Source of the DNA: a virus
Length of the DNA: 63,515 bases
Virus record (IMG/VR): IMGVR_UViG_3300050343_000155
Span: 1-63,515 of that record
Reading direction: 5' to 3' (one strand)
Shown here: piece after piece, positions 15,646 through 21,185 of the stretch
How positions within the stretch are numbered: position 1 is the first letter of the stretch
How the letters are laid out: each line of letters begins with the position of its first letter
Position numbers and translations under genes: made by a program
Notes under the pieces: model-generated
What the model was told of the DNA's origin: nothing
The model's input: the letters and a program-made list of their open reading frames with translations, nothing else
The model's database searches: none

Positions 15646-15712
15646 TAGATTGAGATTTTGATTTGGCAACATTGCCGCTACAAAGATAAGACTTAGTTTT
15701 CAGAATTCCAAA
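15646..15712 (-). promoter_or_regulatory. Early promoter PE1 with conserved leader
   Basis: On the minus strand the -33 box TTTG (opposite 15709-15712) is followed by a 20-bp spacer and the -7 box TATCTTTG (opposite 15681-15688). The 35-nt leader contains a GGCA/TGCC mini-hairpin and AAAATCTCAAT just before the ATG at 15645. Spacer length and boxes are identical to PE2 and PE3. Confidence 0.8.
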
Positions 15713-15938
15713 TTTCATCTGTAACTAACTGAAAATCAATGTATTTGAATAGTAGTTCGCTTGCTTCTTTTAATTCCTTTCGCAGTTCAGGTGAGTCATT
15801 CTCCATGACCACGGGACAGATTGAATCAAACTTAAGCTTCTCCGCTTGTCGCATGAGTTCCTCCGTTGAGTGTGCGTCGATGTGATCGAGTATCGCCTGA
15901 GGCAATTCATGCCCGATGTGTTGTTCAAAGTTTGTCAT
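15693..15938 (-). CDS. Hypothetical protein, 81 aa
   Basis: It begins MTNFEQHIGHELPQAILDHI. The frame opens earlier, but the ATG at 15938 overlaps the previous stop as ATGA. It is acidic and helical, with a KLKFDSICPVVM middle. Its 3' end contains the -33 element of promoter PE1, so coding and promoter functions overlap. No family recognised. Confidence 0.6.
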   Translation of the reverse strand: MTNFEQHIGHELPQAILDHIDAHSTEELMRQAEKLKFDSICPVVMENDSPELRKELKEASELLFKYIDFQLVTDEIWNSEN

Positions 15939-16141
15939 TTCTCGCTGTGGTTTATAGCGCATAAGCGCAGTTCATGCATTTCTTGTTCTGTATTAGCTTT
16001 GAAGTCAAAGCGTTTCCATGATACTCCGTCGAATGTAAAGTCATATAGGTCTTCGTGGAGCGTGGTGTCATGCACCTCGATTACTACGAGTGCATCATCG
16101 GGGTAGTCTGACATGAAGTCAATCAATTCTTTCTTTGTCAT
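15935..16141 (-). CDS. Hypothetical protein, 68 aa
   Basis: It begins MTKKELIDFMSDYPDDALVV. The pattern of K-E-L-I ... Y-P-D-D-A-x-V-x-(I/V) followed by short strands is one I recall from small uncharacterised phage proteins. It is linked by four-base overlaps to both neighbours. Function unknown. Confidence 0.6.
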   Translation of the reverse strand: MTKKELIDFMSDYPDDALVVIEVHDTTLHEDLYDFTFDGVSWKRFDFKANTEQEMHELRLCAINHSEK

Positions 16142-16287
16142 AGTCGTGGTAAAAAGTGTTCGTCGTCTCGTAGCATACCGAACACATCATGTACGATATC
16201 CTGTGCATTGATAAGATTGTTGTCTTGCGTCATCATTTGGATGCGCTCTGCCCAATCAGCCACGGCAGTGAAGGTTTGCTCAGTCAT
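16138..16287 (-). CDS. Hypothetical protein, 49 aa
   Basis: It begins MTEQTFTAVADWAERIQMMT and ends GMLRDDEHFLPRL. It is a short helical protein without a recognised family. Its TGA overlaps the next ATG, and it fills the gap between two other small genes. Confidence 0.5.
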   Translation of the reverse strand: MTEQTFTAVADWAERIQMMTQDNNLINAQDIVHDVFGMLRDDEHFLPRL

Positions 16288-16294
16288 TTTTAAA

Positions 16295-16471
16295 TTAATC
16301 ATTGTCTTGGTTTTCTATTAATTGATTTAGCTTACTGTAAATAGTGTTTCCAATTCCATCTAAAAATTCTTCTTTGGATAATTTGTTATACCATTTGCTT
16401 GTGTATTCATTTGCCTCATGCTCTACCCATGATGCAATGTCATCTTTGTGTATGTATACTTCTTTATTCAT
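16295..16471 (-). CDS. Hypothetical protein, 58 aa
   Basis: It begins MNKEVYIHKDDIASWVEHEA and ends LIENQDND. The start overlaps the stop of the 106-aa gene by 8 bp. Its C-terminal peptide IENQDN is shared with that upstream gene because both genes end within a 19-bp direct repeat. No family recognised. Confidence 0.55.
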   Translation of the reverse strand: MNKEVYIHKDDIASWVEHEANEYTSKWYNKLSKEEFLDGIGNTIYSKLNQLIENQDND

Positions 16472-16488
16472 TGTCTTGGTTTTCTATT
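16301..16488. repeat. 19-bp direct repeat at the ends of two neighbouring genes
   Basis: The sequence ATTGTCTTGGTTTTCTATT occurs at 16301-16319 and again at 16470-16488. On the minus strand each copy encodes the final IENQDN of one gene and precedes a stop. It may record a short duplication or recombination at a gene junction. Confidence 0.7.
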
Positions 16489-16784
16489 CGTCCAATAAAC
16501 TCGTCGTGGATTGTGAAGATGGCGTCCTTGATTTTACCCTTGCCGCCCTTGAGTCCGAAGTACTTCTTCACGTCACCTATCTTCCAGTGTCGGTTGGGCT
16601 TCATGTCATGGTCTGCATACAACCTGATGTCGCGCTTGGTGAGCATGAGATTGTATAGGCATCGTGGTACGTCTCTTCCGTTGATGTTCATCGTCGGTCG
16701 GTCTTCGTCGTGCAACTCCACCCAGAATGGGGCGTTTGCATCTACCTTCTGCATGAAGGCTAGGGCTTGTTTATCTGTCATCAT
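16464..16784 (-). CDS. Hypothetical protein, 106 aa
   Basis: It begins MMTDKQALAFMQKVDANAPF. A central stretch WVELHDEDRPTMNINGRDVP and RCLYNLMLTKRDIRLYADHD is followed by a basic KKYFGLKGGKGKIKDAIF segment that could bind nucleic acid. Two adjacent ATGs are available at 16784 and 16781. It overlaps the previous gene by 4 bp. No family recognised. Confidence 0.6.
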   Translation of the reverse strand: MMTDKQALAFMQKVDANAPFWVELHDEDRPTMNINGRDVPRCLYNLMLTKRDIRLYADHDMKPNRHWKIGDVKKYFGLKGGKGKIKDAIFTIHDEFIGRIENQDNE

Positions 16785-16987
16785 CGTAATTCTGTTTTTA
16801 ATTCGTTTTGGAGATACTCTTCAATCTCCATGTACTCTGTCTGCTCTCCCTTGCACCATTCTGATTGCTCGAATACAGCGTGGTGTATGAAGGAGGCGTC
16901 CCATATCTCGTCGTATGAGAGGTCATCGAACAGCGTAGTAGCCGCTTCGATTAGCTGAGAAATCAGGAATATGGGGTATGTCATCAT
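16781..16987 (-). CDS. Hypothetical protein, 68 aa
   Basis: It begins MMTYPIFLISQLIEAATTLF and is acidic, with a WDASFIHHAVFEQSEWC segment. The leader just upstream carries a CAAAATCTCAAA box resembling the PE1-PE3 leaders, but no matching -7 box is adjacent; instead a long structured untranslated stretch lies upstream. No family recognised. Confidence 0.6.
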   Translation of the reverse strand: MMTYPIFLISQLIEAATTLFDDLSYDEIWDASFIHHAVFEQSEWCKGEQTEYMEIEEYLQNELKTELR

Positions 16988-17000
16988 TGTGTTATGTGTT

Positions 17001-17488
17001 TGAGATTTTGAATTAATAAGATTGGCTTTGTTTATCCCTTCTATCCACGCTTTCGCGCTCAGTGGTTCAGGTATAACTTAGCTGACCTACCTGATTTAGT
17101 GGTCAGTACCATTGTAGCGATAGTGGGGATTGAACCCACCTTCAACCGTGTCCGCCCCTCTGCCGAGGTTATCGAAGGCTGTCTCTGAATTTTAAAGGTA
17201 AGCTAAGCCCACCAAGACCTTCGAAGCGAATCGTTGCCGATGCCATCCCCTGTATTCATGCAGGGTCATTATCGCTATGTTGCGGGGAGGGTGTACATCT
17301 CAACCTGCACACCCCCACCTACCTTGATTCGTTGTACCCACAAGGTATCGGGCAACCCTACTTGTAAACTTGGCTACATCTCAGCAAGGTGATTGATGTA
17401 GTTGCTTGTATGTAATGAGCCGTAGACACGCCATATAGCCTACGTTTGCAGTGGTTGGTTTCGCCTAACTCACACTCATTGGGATTCG
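17001..17488 (-). ncRNA. Structured untranslated stretch, candidate noncoding RNA
   Basis: No credible gene is found in these 490 bp. Read on the minus strand, perfect 7-bp helices follow one another: CTACATC/GATGTAG (plus-strand arms near 17376 and 17400), TACCTTG/CAAGGTA (near 17323 and 17346), a GGGTGT/ACACCC arm (17290-17313 region), the tRNA-like element at 17115-17276, and TCAGGTA/TACCTGA (17067-17094 region). The stretch lies between two early genes and may be processed from the PE2 transcript. No known RNA family could be assigned. Confidence 0.45.
17115..17276 (-). ncRNA. tRNA-like element TLS1 (acceptor stem plus T-arm, non-canonical core)
   Basis: Minus-strand AGCGATA (opposite 17270-17276) pairs perfectly with TATCGCT (opposite 17116-17122), and immediately inside the 3' arm is a textbook T-arm: GTGGG, loop TTCAATC, CCCAC (opposite 17123-17139). 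A discriminator A follows, then CAA rather than CCA. The roughly 130-nt core has no D-arm or anticodon arm but forms CCCTG/CAGGG, an ATCG-GCAA-CGAT hairpin, TCGAAGG/CCTTCGA and a CCTC-GGCA-GAGG hairpin. It is too long for a tRNA and shorter than known tmRNAs. Confidence 0.5.
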
Positions 17489-17881
17489 TTATGACAGGAA
17501 GTCAGTGATGCTGTCCTGTGCATTCTCGATGCGCTCCTCTTGCATATCATGAGCAGCCCGCATCTTTTTTGAAAACCACAACTTGAACTCCATCATATCC
17601 TCACCATGACAACCCCATGAGCCATTCTTGATGACGCTTCTGCGGTGTCCGTTTTGATCGTACATGACGAGGAAGGCATATATATATGGAGCGGCTCTTG
17701 CAAAGCCATCTTCGATTCGATACTCGATAGCTATCTTGACTTGCCTCTTTCCGAACTCATTGCGGTGAGGTAGTAAGGTGCTTGTGAGTATGGACTTGTG
17801 ATTGTCGGGGTTGATTCCGACTACTTCTAGTCTGTCCCATGCACCTAGCAAGTGGGTCAATGTGTTGTGTGTACATTTCAT
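17489..17881 (-). CDS. Hypothetical early protein, 130 aa
   Basis: It begins MKCTHNTLTHLLGAWDRLEV. The frame extends to 17920, but the ATG at 17881 lies directly after the conserved leader of promoter PE2. The middle contains GKRQVKIAIEYRIEDGFARA and YIYAFLVMYDQNGHRRSVI, strand-rich segments without a recognised family, and a C-terminal helix with EFKLWFSKKMRAAHDMQ. It is the first gene after PE2. Confidence 0.65.
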   Translation of the reverse strand: MKCTHNTLTHLLGAWDRLEVVGINPDNHKSILTSTLLPHRNEFGKRQVKIAIEYRIEDGFARAAPYIYAFLVMYDQNGHRRSVIKNGSWGCHGEDMMEFKLWFSKKMRAAHDMQEERIENAQDSITDFLS

Positions 17882-17949
17882 GTAATTGAGATTTTGATTT
17901 TGACGTTGTTGTCGATACAAAGATAAGGGACAGAATCCATTAATCCAAA
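17882..17949 (-). promoter_or_regulatory. Early promoter PE2 with conserved leader
   Basis: On the minus strand TTTG (opposite 17946-17949), 20-bp spacer, then TATCTTTG (opposite 17918-17925). The 36-nt leader has a GAC/GTC mini-stem and the AAAATCTCAAT box before the ATG at 17881. Confidence 0.8.
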
Positions 17950-17957
17950 TTTATTTT

Positions 17958-18218
17958 CTAAGCCGCTGATTCTGAAGGGATTACAACCACTCCATCAACT
18001 TGGTCTGAGTAACACCAGTGTCCGTTGTTCAGGGTCAGTACGTAATGCTCATCCAAGTTCACGCTCTCCACCTCATCCCCGTATTTCTCGCGAGGGTATT
18101 CCGTGCGCTCTACGCCTGTTACTACTGCAATTTTCTGTGGGTCAGAGCCGAAGCCCCCACGATACACTACCTGTGTACCCTTGCGAATTATCCGCTTGTT
18201 CATAAACTTTGTTTTCAT
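17958..18218 (-). CDS. Hypothetical protein, 86 aa (SH3-like strand-rich)
   Basis: It begins MKTKFMNKRIIRKGTQVVYR. The alternation of short strands (GTQVVYRGGFG, KIAVVTGVERTEYP, HYVLTLNNGHWCYSDQV) suggests a small beta-barrel such as an SH3-like fold, by appearance only. Its ATG overlaps the previous stop by 4 bp. The last codons precede the promoter PE2. Confidence 0.6.
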   Translation of the reverse strand: MKTKFMNKRIIRKGTQVVYRGGFGSDPQKIAVVTGVERTEYPREKYGDEVESVNLDEHYVLTLNNGHWCYSDQVDGVVVIPSESAA

Positions 18219-18388
18219 TGTTCTATTTTTTTACCTGTTTTCGTATTCACCCATCCAACACCCTCGACCCACTCCTCATCTGCATACAAGATTTGCTCTA
18301 ACTCGTCGATAGTCATCTCGTAGAACTGCTCTTTTGTCATGTTCATTTCATCCCCGTAGGTCTTATACATCGTATCCCATATACTCAT
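18215..18388 (-). CDS. Hypothetical protein, 57 aa
   Basis: It begins MSIWDTMYKTYGDEMNMTKE and contains QFYEMTIDELEQILYADEEW. It is acidic and helical. ATGA overlaps on both sides support translation. No family recognised. Confidence 0.55.
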   Translation of the reverse strand: MSIWDTMYKTYGDEMNMTKEQFYEMTIDELEQILYADEEWVEGVGWVNTKTGKKIEQ

Positions 18389-18558
18389 TGCGACATCATT
18401 AAAAATGGATTCAAAAATTTGTTTGGTTTAGGTCGCTCCTCTACGGGATCGACGGGTATCTCGCCCCTCATTTGCGCAGTGAAGCGATTGAGGACAGCTT
18501 CTAGGAATACAGAGTATTCAGCGTCTGTCATGTCGTGCTTGTATTCAGGCTTCTTCAT
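18385..18558 (-). CDS. Hypothetical protein, 57 aa
   Basis: It begins MKKPEYKHDMTDAEYSVFLE and ends with a proline-rich basic stretch (DPVEERPKPNKFLNPF). Its start overlaps the end of the 91-aa gene by 14 bp and its stop overlaps the next ATG. No family recognised. Confidence 0.55.
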   Translation of the reverse strand: MKKPEYKHDMTDAEYSVFLEAVLNRFTAQMRGEIPVDPVEERPKPNKFLNPFLMMSQ

Positions 18559-18820
18559 GAGATAATAAAATTGATTTGATTTTAGGACTCATCCTGTCGA
18601 GCATGGACTCAGCCACGCTGGTTTCAGCGTCATCCAAGTCTTCGAGGTATCCGAGTTGGTCAACCTCTCCATCATCGCCCACCTCAGGTTCAAAGTAAGC
18701 CGCTTCGTAAACCGCCTCATCAAAGGCATCACGTAACTCGTCATTTCCTACAGGTCTGCCTGCTTCCTTGTATGAGCATAGCATATAGAACTTCTTTTCT
18801 TCAGGCTTCTGCATTGTCAT
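18545..18820 (-). CDS. Hypothetical acidic protein, 91 aa
   Basis: It begins MTMQKPEEKKFYMLCSYKEA and has a very acidic middle (FEPEVGDDGEVDQLGYLEDL). Small, strongly acidic early proteins in phages can be host-takeover factors or DNA mimics, but nothing specific is seen here. It overlaps the upstream gene by 20 bp. Confidence 0.6.
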   Translation of the reverse strand: MTMQKPEEKKFYMLCSYKEAGRPVGNDELRDAFDEAVYEAAYFEPEVGDDGEVDQLGYLEDLDDAETSVAESMLDRMSPKIKSILLSHEEA

Positions 18821-19232
18821 TATCTTTTTCTATGAAAACACTTTTGCTTGCCTCTACATCGTAGTAGGCATCTTCGTTGCGCTCCTTGCATAATGCATAG
18901 GCAGAACGAGAGTGAGTAACCTTTTCCGATACGTCGAAGACGATACATTCCTTGTCAATCCAAGTGCCTACGGCATATGAGACTCCGCTAAGTTTGGATT
19001 CCTTGAGTAGCTTGCGCACCTCGGTCGCATACTTGAGCCAGATGGTGTGGAACGTGTTGGCATCGCAGATATCCAAAGGGATTTTGGTTTCTCCTGACAG
19101 ACCGCCTACCATGAAGCCCCTATAAGGTACTTCAAAGTCGTATCCGTCTGATGTGATTAGGGATGAGCCACCATCCATGAGGGTTCTGCCATAAGCAAGG
19201 CGAACAGCGTGTGTTGAGAACATTGTATTCAT
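18801..19232 (-). CDS. Hypothetical protein, 143 aa
   Basis: It begins MNTMFSTHAVRLAYGRTLMD and contains YDFEVPYRGFMVGGLSGETK, LLKESKLSGVSYAVGTWIDK and SAYALCKERNEDAYYDVEAS. The frame extends to 19295 through the tRNA-like element TLS2, so the ATG at 19232 just after that element is preferred. No family recognised. Confidence 0.6.
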   Translation of the reverse strand: MNTMFSTHAVRLAYGRTLMDGGSSLITSDGYDFEVPYRGFMVGGLSGETKIPLDICDANTFHTIWLKYATEVRKLLKESKLSGVSYAVGTWIDKECIVFDVSEKVTHSRSAYALCKERNEDAYYDVEASKSVFIEKDNDNAEA

Positions 19233-19254
19233 ATTGAATAGATTAAAAAAATTA

Positions 19255-19336
19255 GAGCGGCTCAGGGACTCGAACCCTGCGACACTGACCTCCATCCCTG
19301 TTCCCCTCGCGATGGGTACTTAGGTAGGTAGCCGCT
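19255..19336 (-). ncRNA. tRNA-like element TLS2 (82 nt, acceptor stem plus T-arm)
   Basis: Minus-strand AGCGGCT (opposite 19330-19336) pairs perfectly with AGCCGCT (opposite 19256-19262). The 3' side carries a perfect T-arm, CAGGG, loop TTCGAGT, CCCTG (opposite 19263-19279). Discriminator C is followed by UAAUUUUUUU, so the 3' end looks like a terminator tail. The 50-nt core forms ACCT/AGGT and CCATC/GATGG pairings but not a normal D-arm or 7-nt anticodon loop. It lies between two genes with no overlap. It may be a decayed tRNA or a deliberate mimic. Confidence 0.5.
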
Positions 19337-19348
19337 GATAGTGATAAG

Positions 19349-19711
19349 TTACTCGACTACATCGAGCCATTTAGAGTAAGGGAAGTTGTTTCCCCCAAGC
19401 AGGTAAATGCAGTACGAGCCATTGCGACTTTCGTAAACAGTCTGCCCTTCGAAACTGAATTCAGTTTCTGTGCCTACCCACACCGCATACTCGTCCCCTG
19501 TTCGAGGTGAGATAGCTTTGATGTACTTACTACCAGAGGTAGTCTTGAATACCTCGAATGGTTCTCCTTGAACCACAAGGTTCTCGTCTGCGTCGATCCC
19601 GCTTGACGTGTCGAAGCCTACACCATTGCCACCGATGGTTTTTGCTTGGAAGGTTTGACCAAAGGTTGCAGACGCCATTGAGATGGCAAGGATGAAAAAG
19701 AAGTTTTTCAT
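19349..19711 (-). CDS. Secreted or periplasmic hypothetical protein, 120 aa
   Basis: A signal peptide is clear (MKNFFFILAISMASATFGQ, cleavage probably after FGQ or TFG). The mature part is strand-rich with GGNGVGFDTSSGIDADENLV, SGSKYIKAISPRTGDEYAVW and YCIYLLGGNNFPYSKW. It could act in the host envelope during infection, for example in superinfection control, but no family is recognised. A perfect 7-bp hairpin with loop AAC lies upstream at 19739-19755. Confidence 0.65.
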   Translation of the reverse strand: MKNFFFILAISMASATFGQTFQAKTIGGNGVGFDTSSGIDADENLVVQGEPFEVFKTTSGSKYIKAISPRTGDEYAVWVGTETEFSFEGQTVYESRNGSYCIYLLGGNNFPYSKWLDVVE

Positions 19712-19783
19712 AATAAAGAAATAAATAAATTGAAACTGACACTACAACGTAGTGTTTCGCCTACTTAAGGCTCATCAGAGTTC

Positions 19784-19918
19784 CTAACCTGCGGACTCAT
19801 CGTCATCATCCGCTTGAGTGATTGTTTGCTTTTCCCCTTCAGGGGAGGAATCGTCCTCAAATTGAGCCGAACACAAGGACGCTATCGCAAGAGCACCCAT
19901 CAGTAGTAACGCTCTCAT
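19784..19918 (-). CDS. Small exported protein, 44 aa
   Basis: It has a classic export signal (MRALLLMGALAIASLCSAQ) followed by a short acidic tail (EDDSSPEGEKQTITQADDDD). The LCSA sequence could also be a lipobox, in which case Cys16 would be lipidated. The ATG overlaps the previous stop as ATGA. It forms a two-gene exported pair with the 120-aa protein next to it. Confidence 0.6.
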   Translation of the reverse strand: MRALLLMGALAIASLCSAQFEDDSSPEGEKQTITQADDDDESAG

Positions 19919-20082
19919 TTGGAGGAGGAGTTTACGAGGTCTTCAAGGCGCATCTGCTCATCGCAGGAGAGTGCATCGAAGCTTGCAGTGCAAGTGAATG
20001 CAGAGCCAAGGAGTTGAACATCATTGAAGAGAGCCGAAGCCATTTGCGCTTTTTTGCGCTGTGTATCTGTGCTGTTGAGCAT
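19915..20082 (-). CDS. Hypothetical early protein, 55 aa
   Basis: It begins MLNSTDTQRKKAQMASALFN. The frame extends to 20142, but the ATG at 20082 directly follows the conserved leader of promoter PE3, like the starts after PE1 and PE2. No family recognised. It is the first gene of the PE3 transcript. Confidence 0.55.
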   Translation of the reverse strand: MLNSTDTQRKKAQMASALFNDVQLLGSAFTCTASFDALSCDEQMRLEDLVNSSSK

Positions 20083-20151
20083 AGGATTGAGATTTTGAGT
20101 TTGGCTGAATTGCCGACTGCAAAGATAGAACATACTTTCCATCTTTCCAAA
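20083..20151 (-). promoter_or_regulatory. Early promoter PE3 with conserved leader
   Basis: On the minus strand TTTG (opposite 20148-20151), 20-bp spacer, TATCTTTG (opposite 20120-20127). The 37-nt leader has a GGC/GCC mini-stem and the AAAATCTCAAT box before the ATG at 20082. Confidence 0.8.
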
Positions 20152-20176
20152 TTTATTTTTCTACCCTTTAGGGTAA

Positions 20177-20350
20177 TTAGTCAATGAAGAGAGTATCGTA
20201 ATGAGGCATATCCGTAGTCCAGCGGACAGCATGGTGCGCTTCCTCCACGGGGTCGAACACGTAGTCGCTCGAAGGAACTTCCTTGAGGAGACACCATTCA
20301 CTCCCATCTTTGAGGAGTTGCCCAGCCGCCCAACTCTGAGCGTCTACAAG
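20177..20350 (-). pseudogene. Open frame without a start: possible broken small gene
   Basis: The minus-strand frame ending at 20177 reads like a real protein (QSWAAGQLLKDGSEWCLLKE, SSDYVFDPVEEAHHAVRW, HYDTLFID) yet has no ATG, GTG or TTG before the stop at 20351-20353. An ATG in another frame at about 20367 reads MCFPSL up to a stop at the same place, so a one-base indel near 20348-20352 would join them into a 62-aa protein. It is either a frameshifted gene or uses an unusual start. Confidence 0.35.
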
Positions 20351-20468
20351 CTAGGAAAGCACATCTTGGTGCGGAATTCTGATTCCCCAAGGGGGAAGAT
20401 AAAAGAGTAAATTGACATAAATCTATGATTTAAAGGGTTTTATAACTAATGAAATGATAACTACGTTA

Positions 20469-21185
20469 TCAGAATGGAGCAGTGTCAGCAATCAAAGCTT
20501 CAGCTTCAAGGCGCTCCGCCTCTATCTGAGCAGAGCGGAGTCGAGCCATCGCTTCCTGAGGAGTCTCACCCTCTAAGAGGGTAAGCATTTGCTGCTTCTT
20601 ACGAACCTTTGGTTCGACTACTGGAACCTCTTTACGAGGTTCGAACGGCTGTGCCTCGCCACCGTCGGCGGCGTTGACGACTTTGGTCTTCTTGACCTTG
20701 CCAACCTTGTTGGCAGTTGAGGTCTTAGCTTGAGTTAACTCAAGACCAGCTTCTGACGTCCTCTTAGGACGACGGACAGCCTTTGACTTGCTCTTCTTCG
20801 AAGAGCGTCTCTCTGCTGTTTGCAGAGCAAACAACTCCTTGTTCAGAACGGAACGTTCTGCTCTCTTCATCTTCTTACCAGAAGATAGAAGGGCTTCGAT
20901 TTCCGACTTTCGGTCTGACTCCTTAGAAGTCAAGGACTTCTTAGAGGACTTCGACTTAGAAGTCTTAGAAGACTTCGACTTAGAAGCCTTAGAAGGCTTC
21001 TTCTTAGCCTCCTTCTTAGGAGGCTCTGGAGTTGGAACATCGATGGAATCGATGAAAGAACTTAGAGAAGCCATAGCTTCACTAAGGTTAGACTTCTTCT
21101 CCTCAGAAGGAGAATAAACAAAGCTGTTAACAGCTTTTTTCAAGGTCTTTACCAAGACCTGCTTTTGTTCGAATGTCTTTGACAT
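20469..21185 (-). CDS. Lys/Ser/Ala-rich basic protein, 238 aa, encoded by hairpin-rich DNA
   Basis: The N-terminal 60 residues are helical (MSKTFEQKQVLVKTLKKAVN). Residues about 58-100 are low complexity, built from KPSKASKSKSSK-like repeats, then a helical RAERSVLNKELFALQTAERR segment, a second basic linker, and a C-terminal acidic helix (TPQEAMARLRSAQIEAERLE). It looks like a nucleic-acid-binding or scaffold protein; no family recognised. At least 15 perfect hairpins with 6-9 bp arms lie inside the gene, and both the start codon (hairpin 21172-21186) and stop codon (hairpin 20455-20471) are inside hairpins. It is the most upstream gene of the leftward early block. Confidence 0.75.
   Translation of the reverse strand: MSKTFEQKQVLVKTLKKAVNSFVYSPSEEKKSNLSEAMASLSSFIDSIDVPTPEPPKKEAKKKPSKASKSKSSKTSKSKSSKKSLTSKESDRKSEIEALLSSGKKMKRAERSVLNKELFALQTAERRSSKKSKSKAVRRPKRTSEAGLELTQAKTSTANKVGKVKKTKVVNAADGGEAQPFEPRKEVPVVEPKVRKKQQMLTLLEGETPQEAMARLRSAQIEAERLEAEALIADTAPF

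Noticed and set aside
17115-17276. A tmRNA
   Set aside because: The tRNA-like ends fit, but the element is only 162 nt, the candidate tag ends in WWA, and the usual 5' consensus with TTCGAC is missing.
20201-20410. A 69-aa plus-strand open frame
   Set aside because: It lies opposite a more protein-like minus-strand frame and against the direction of all early genes, with no promoter.
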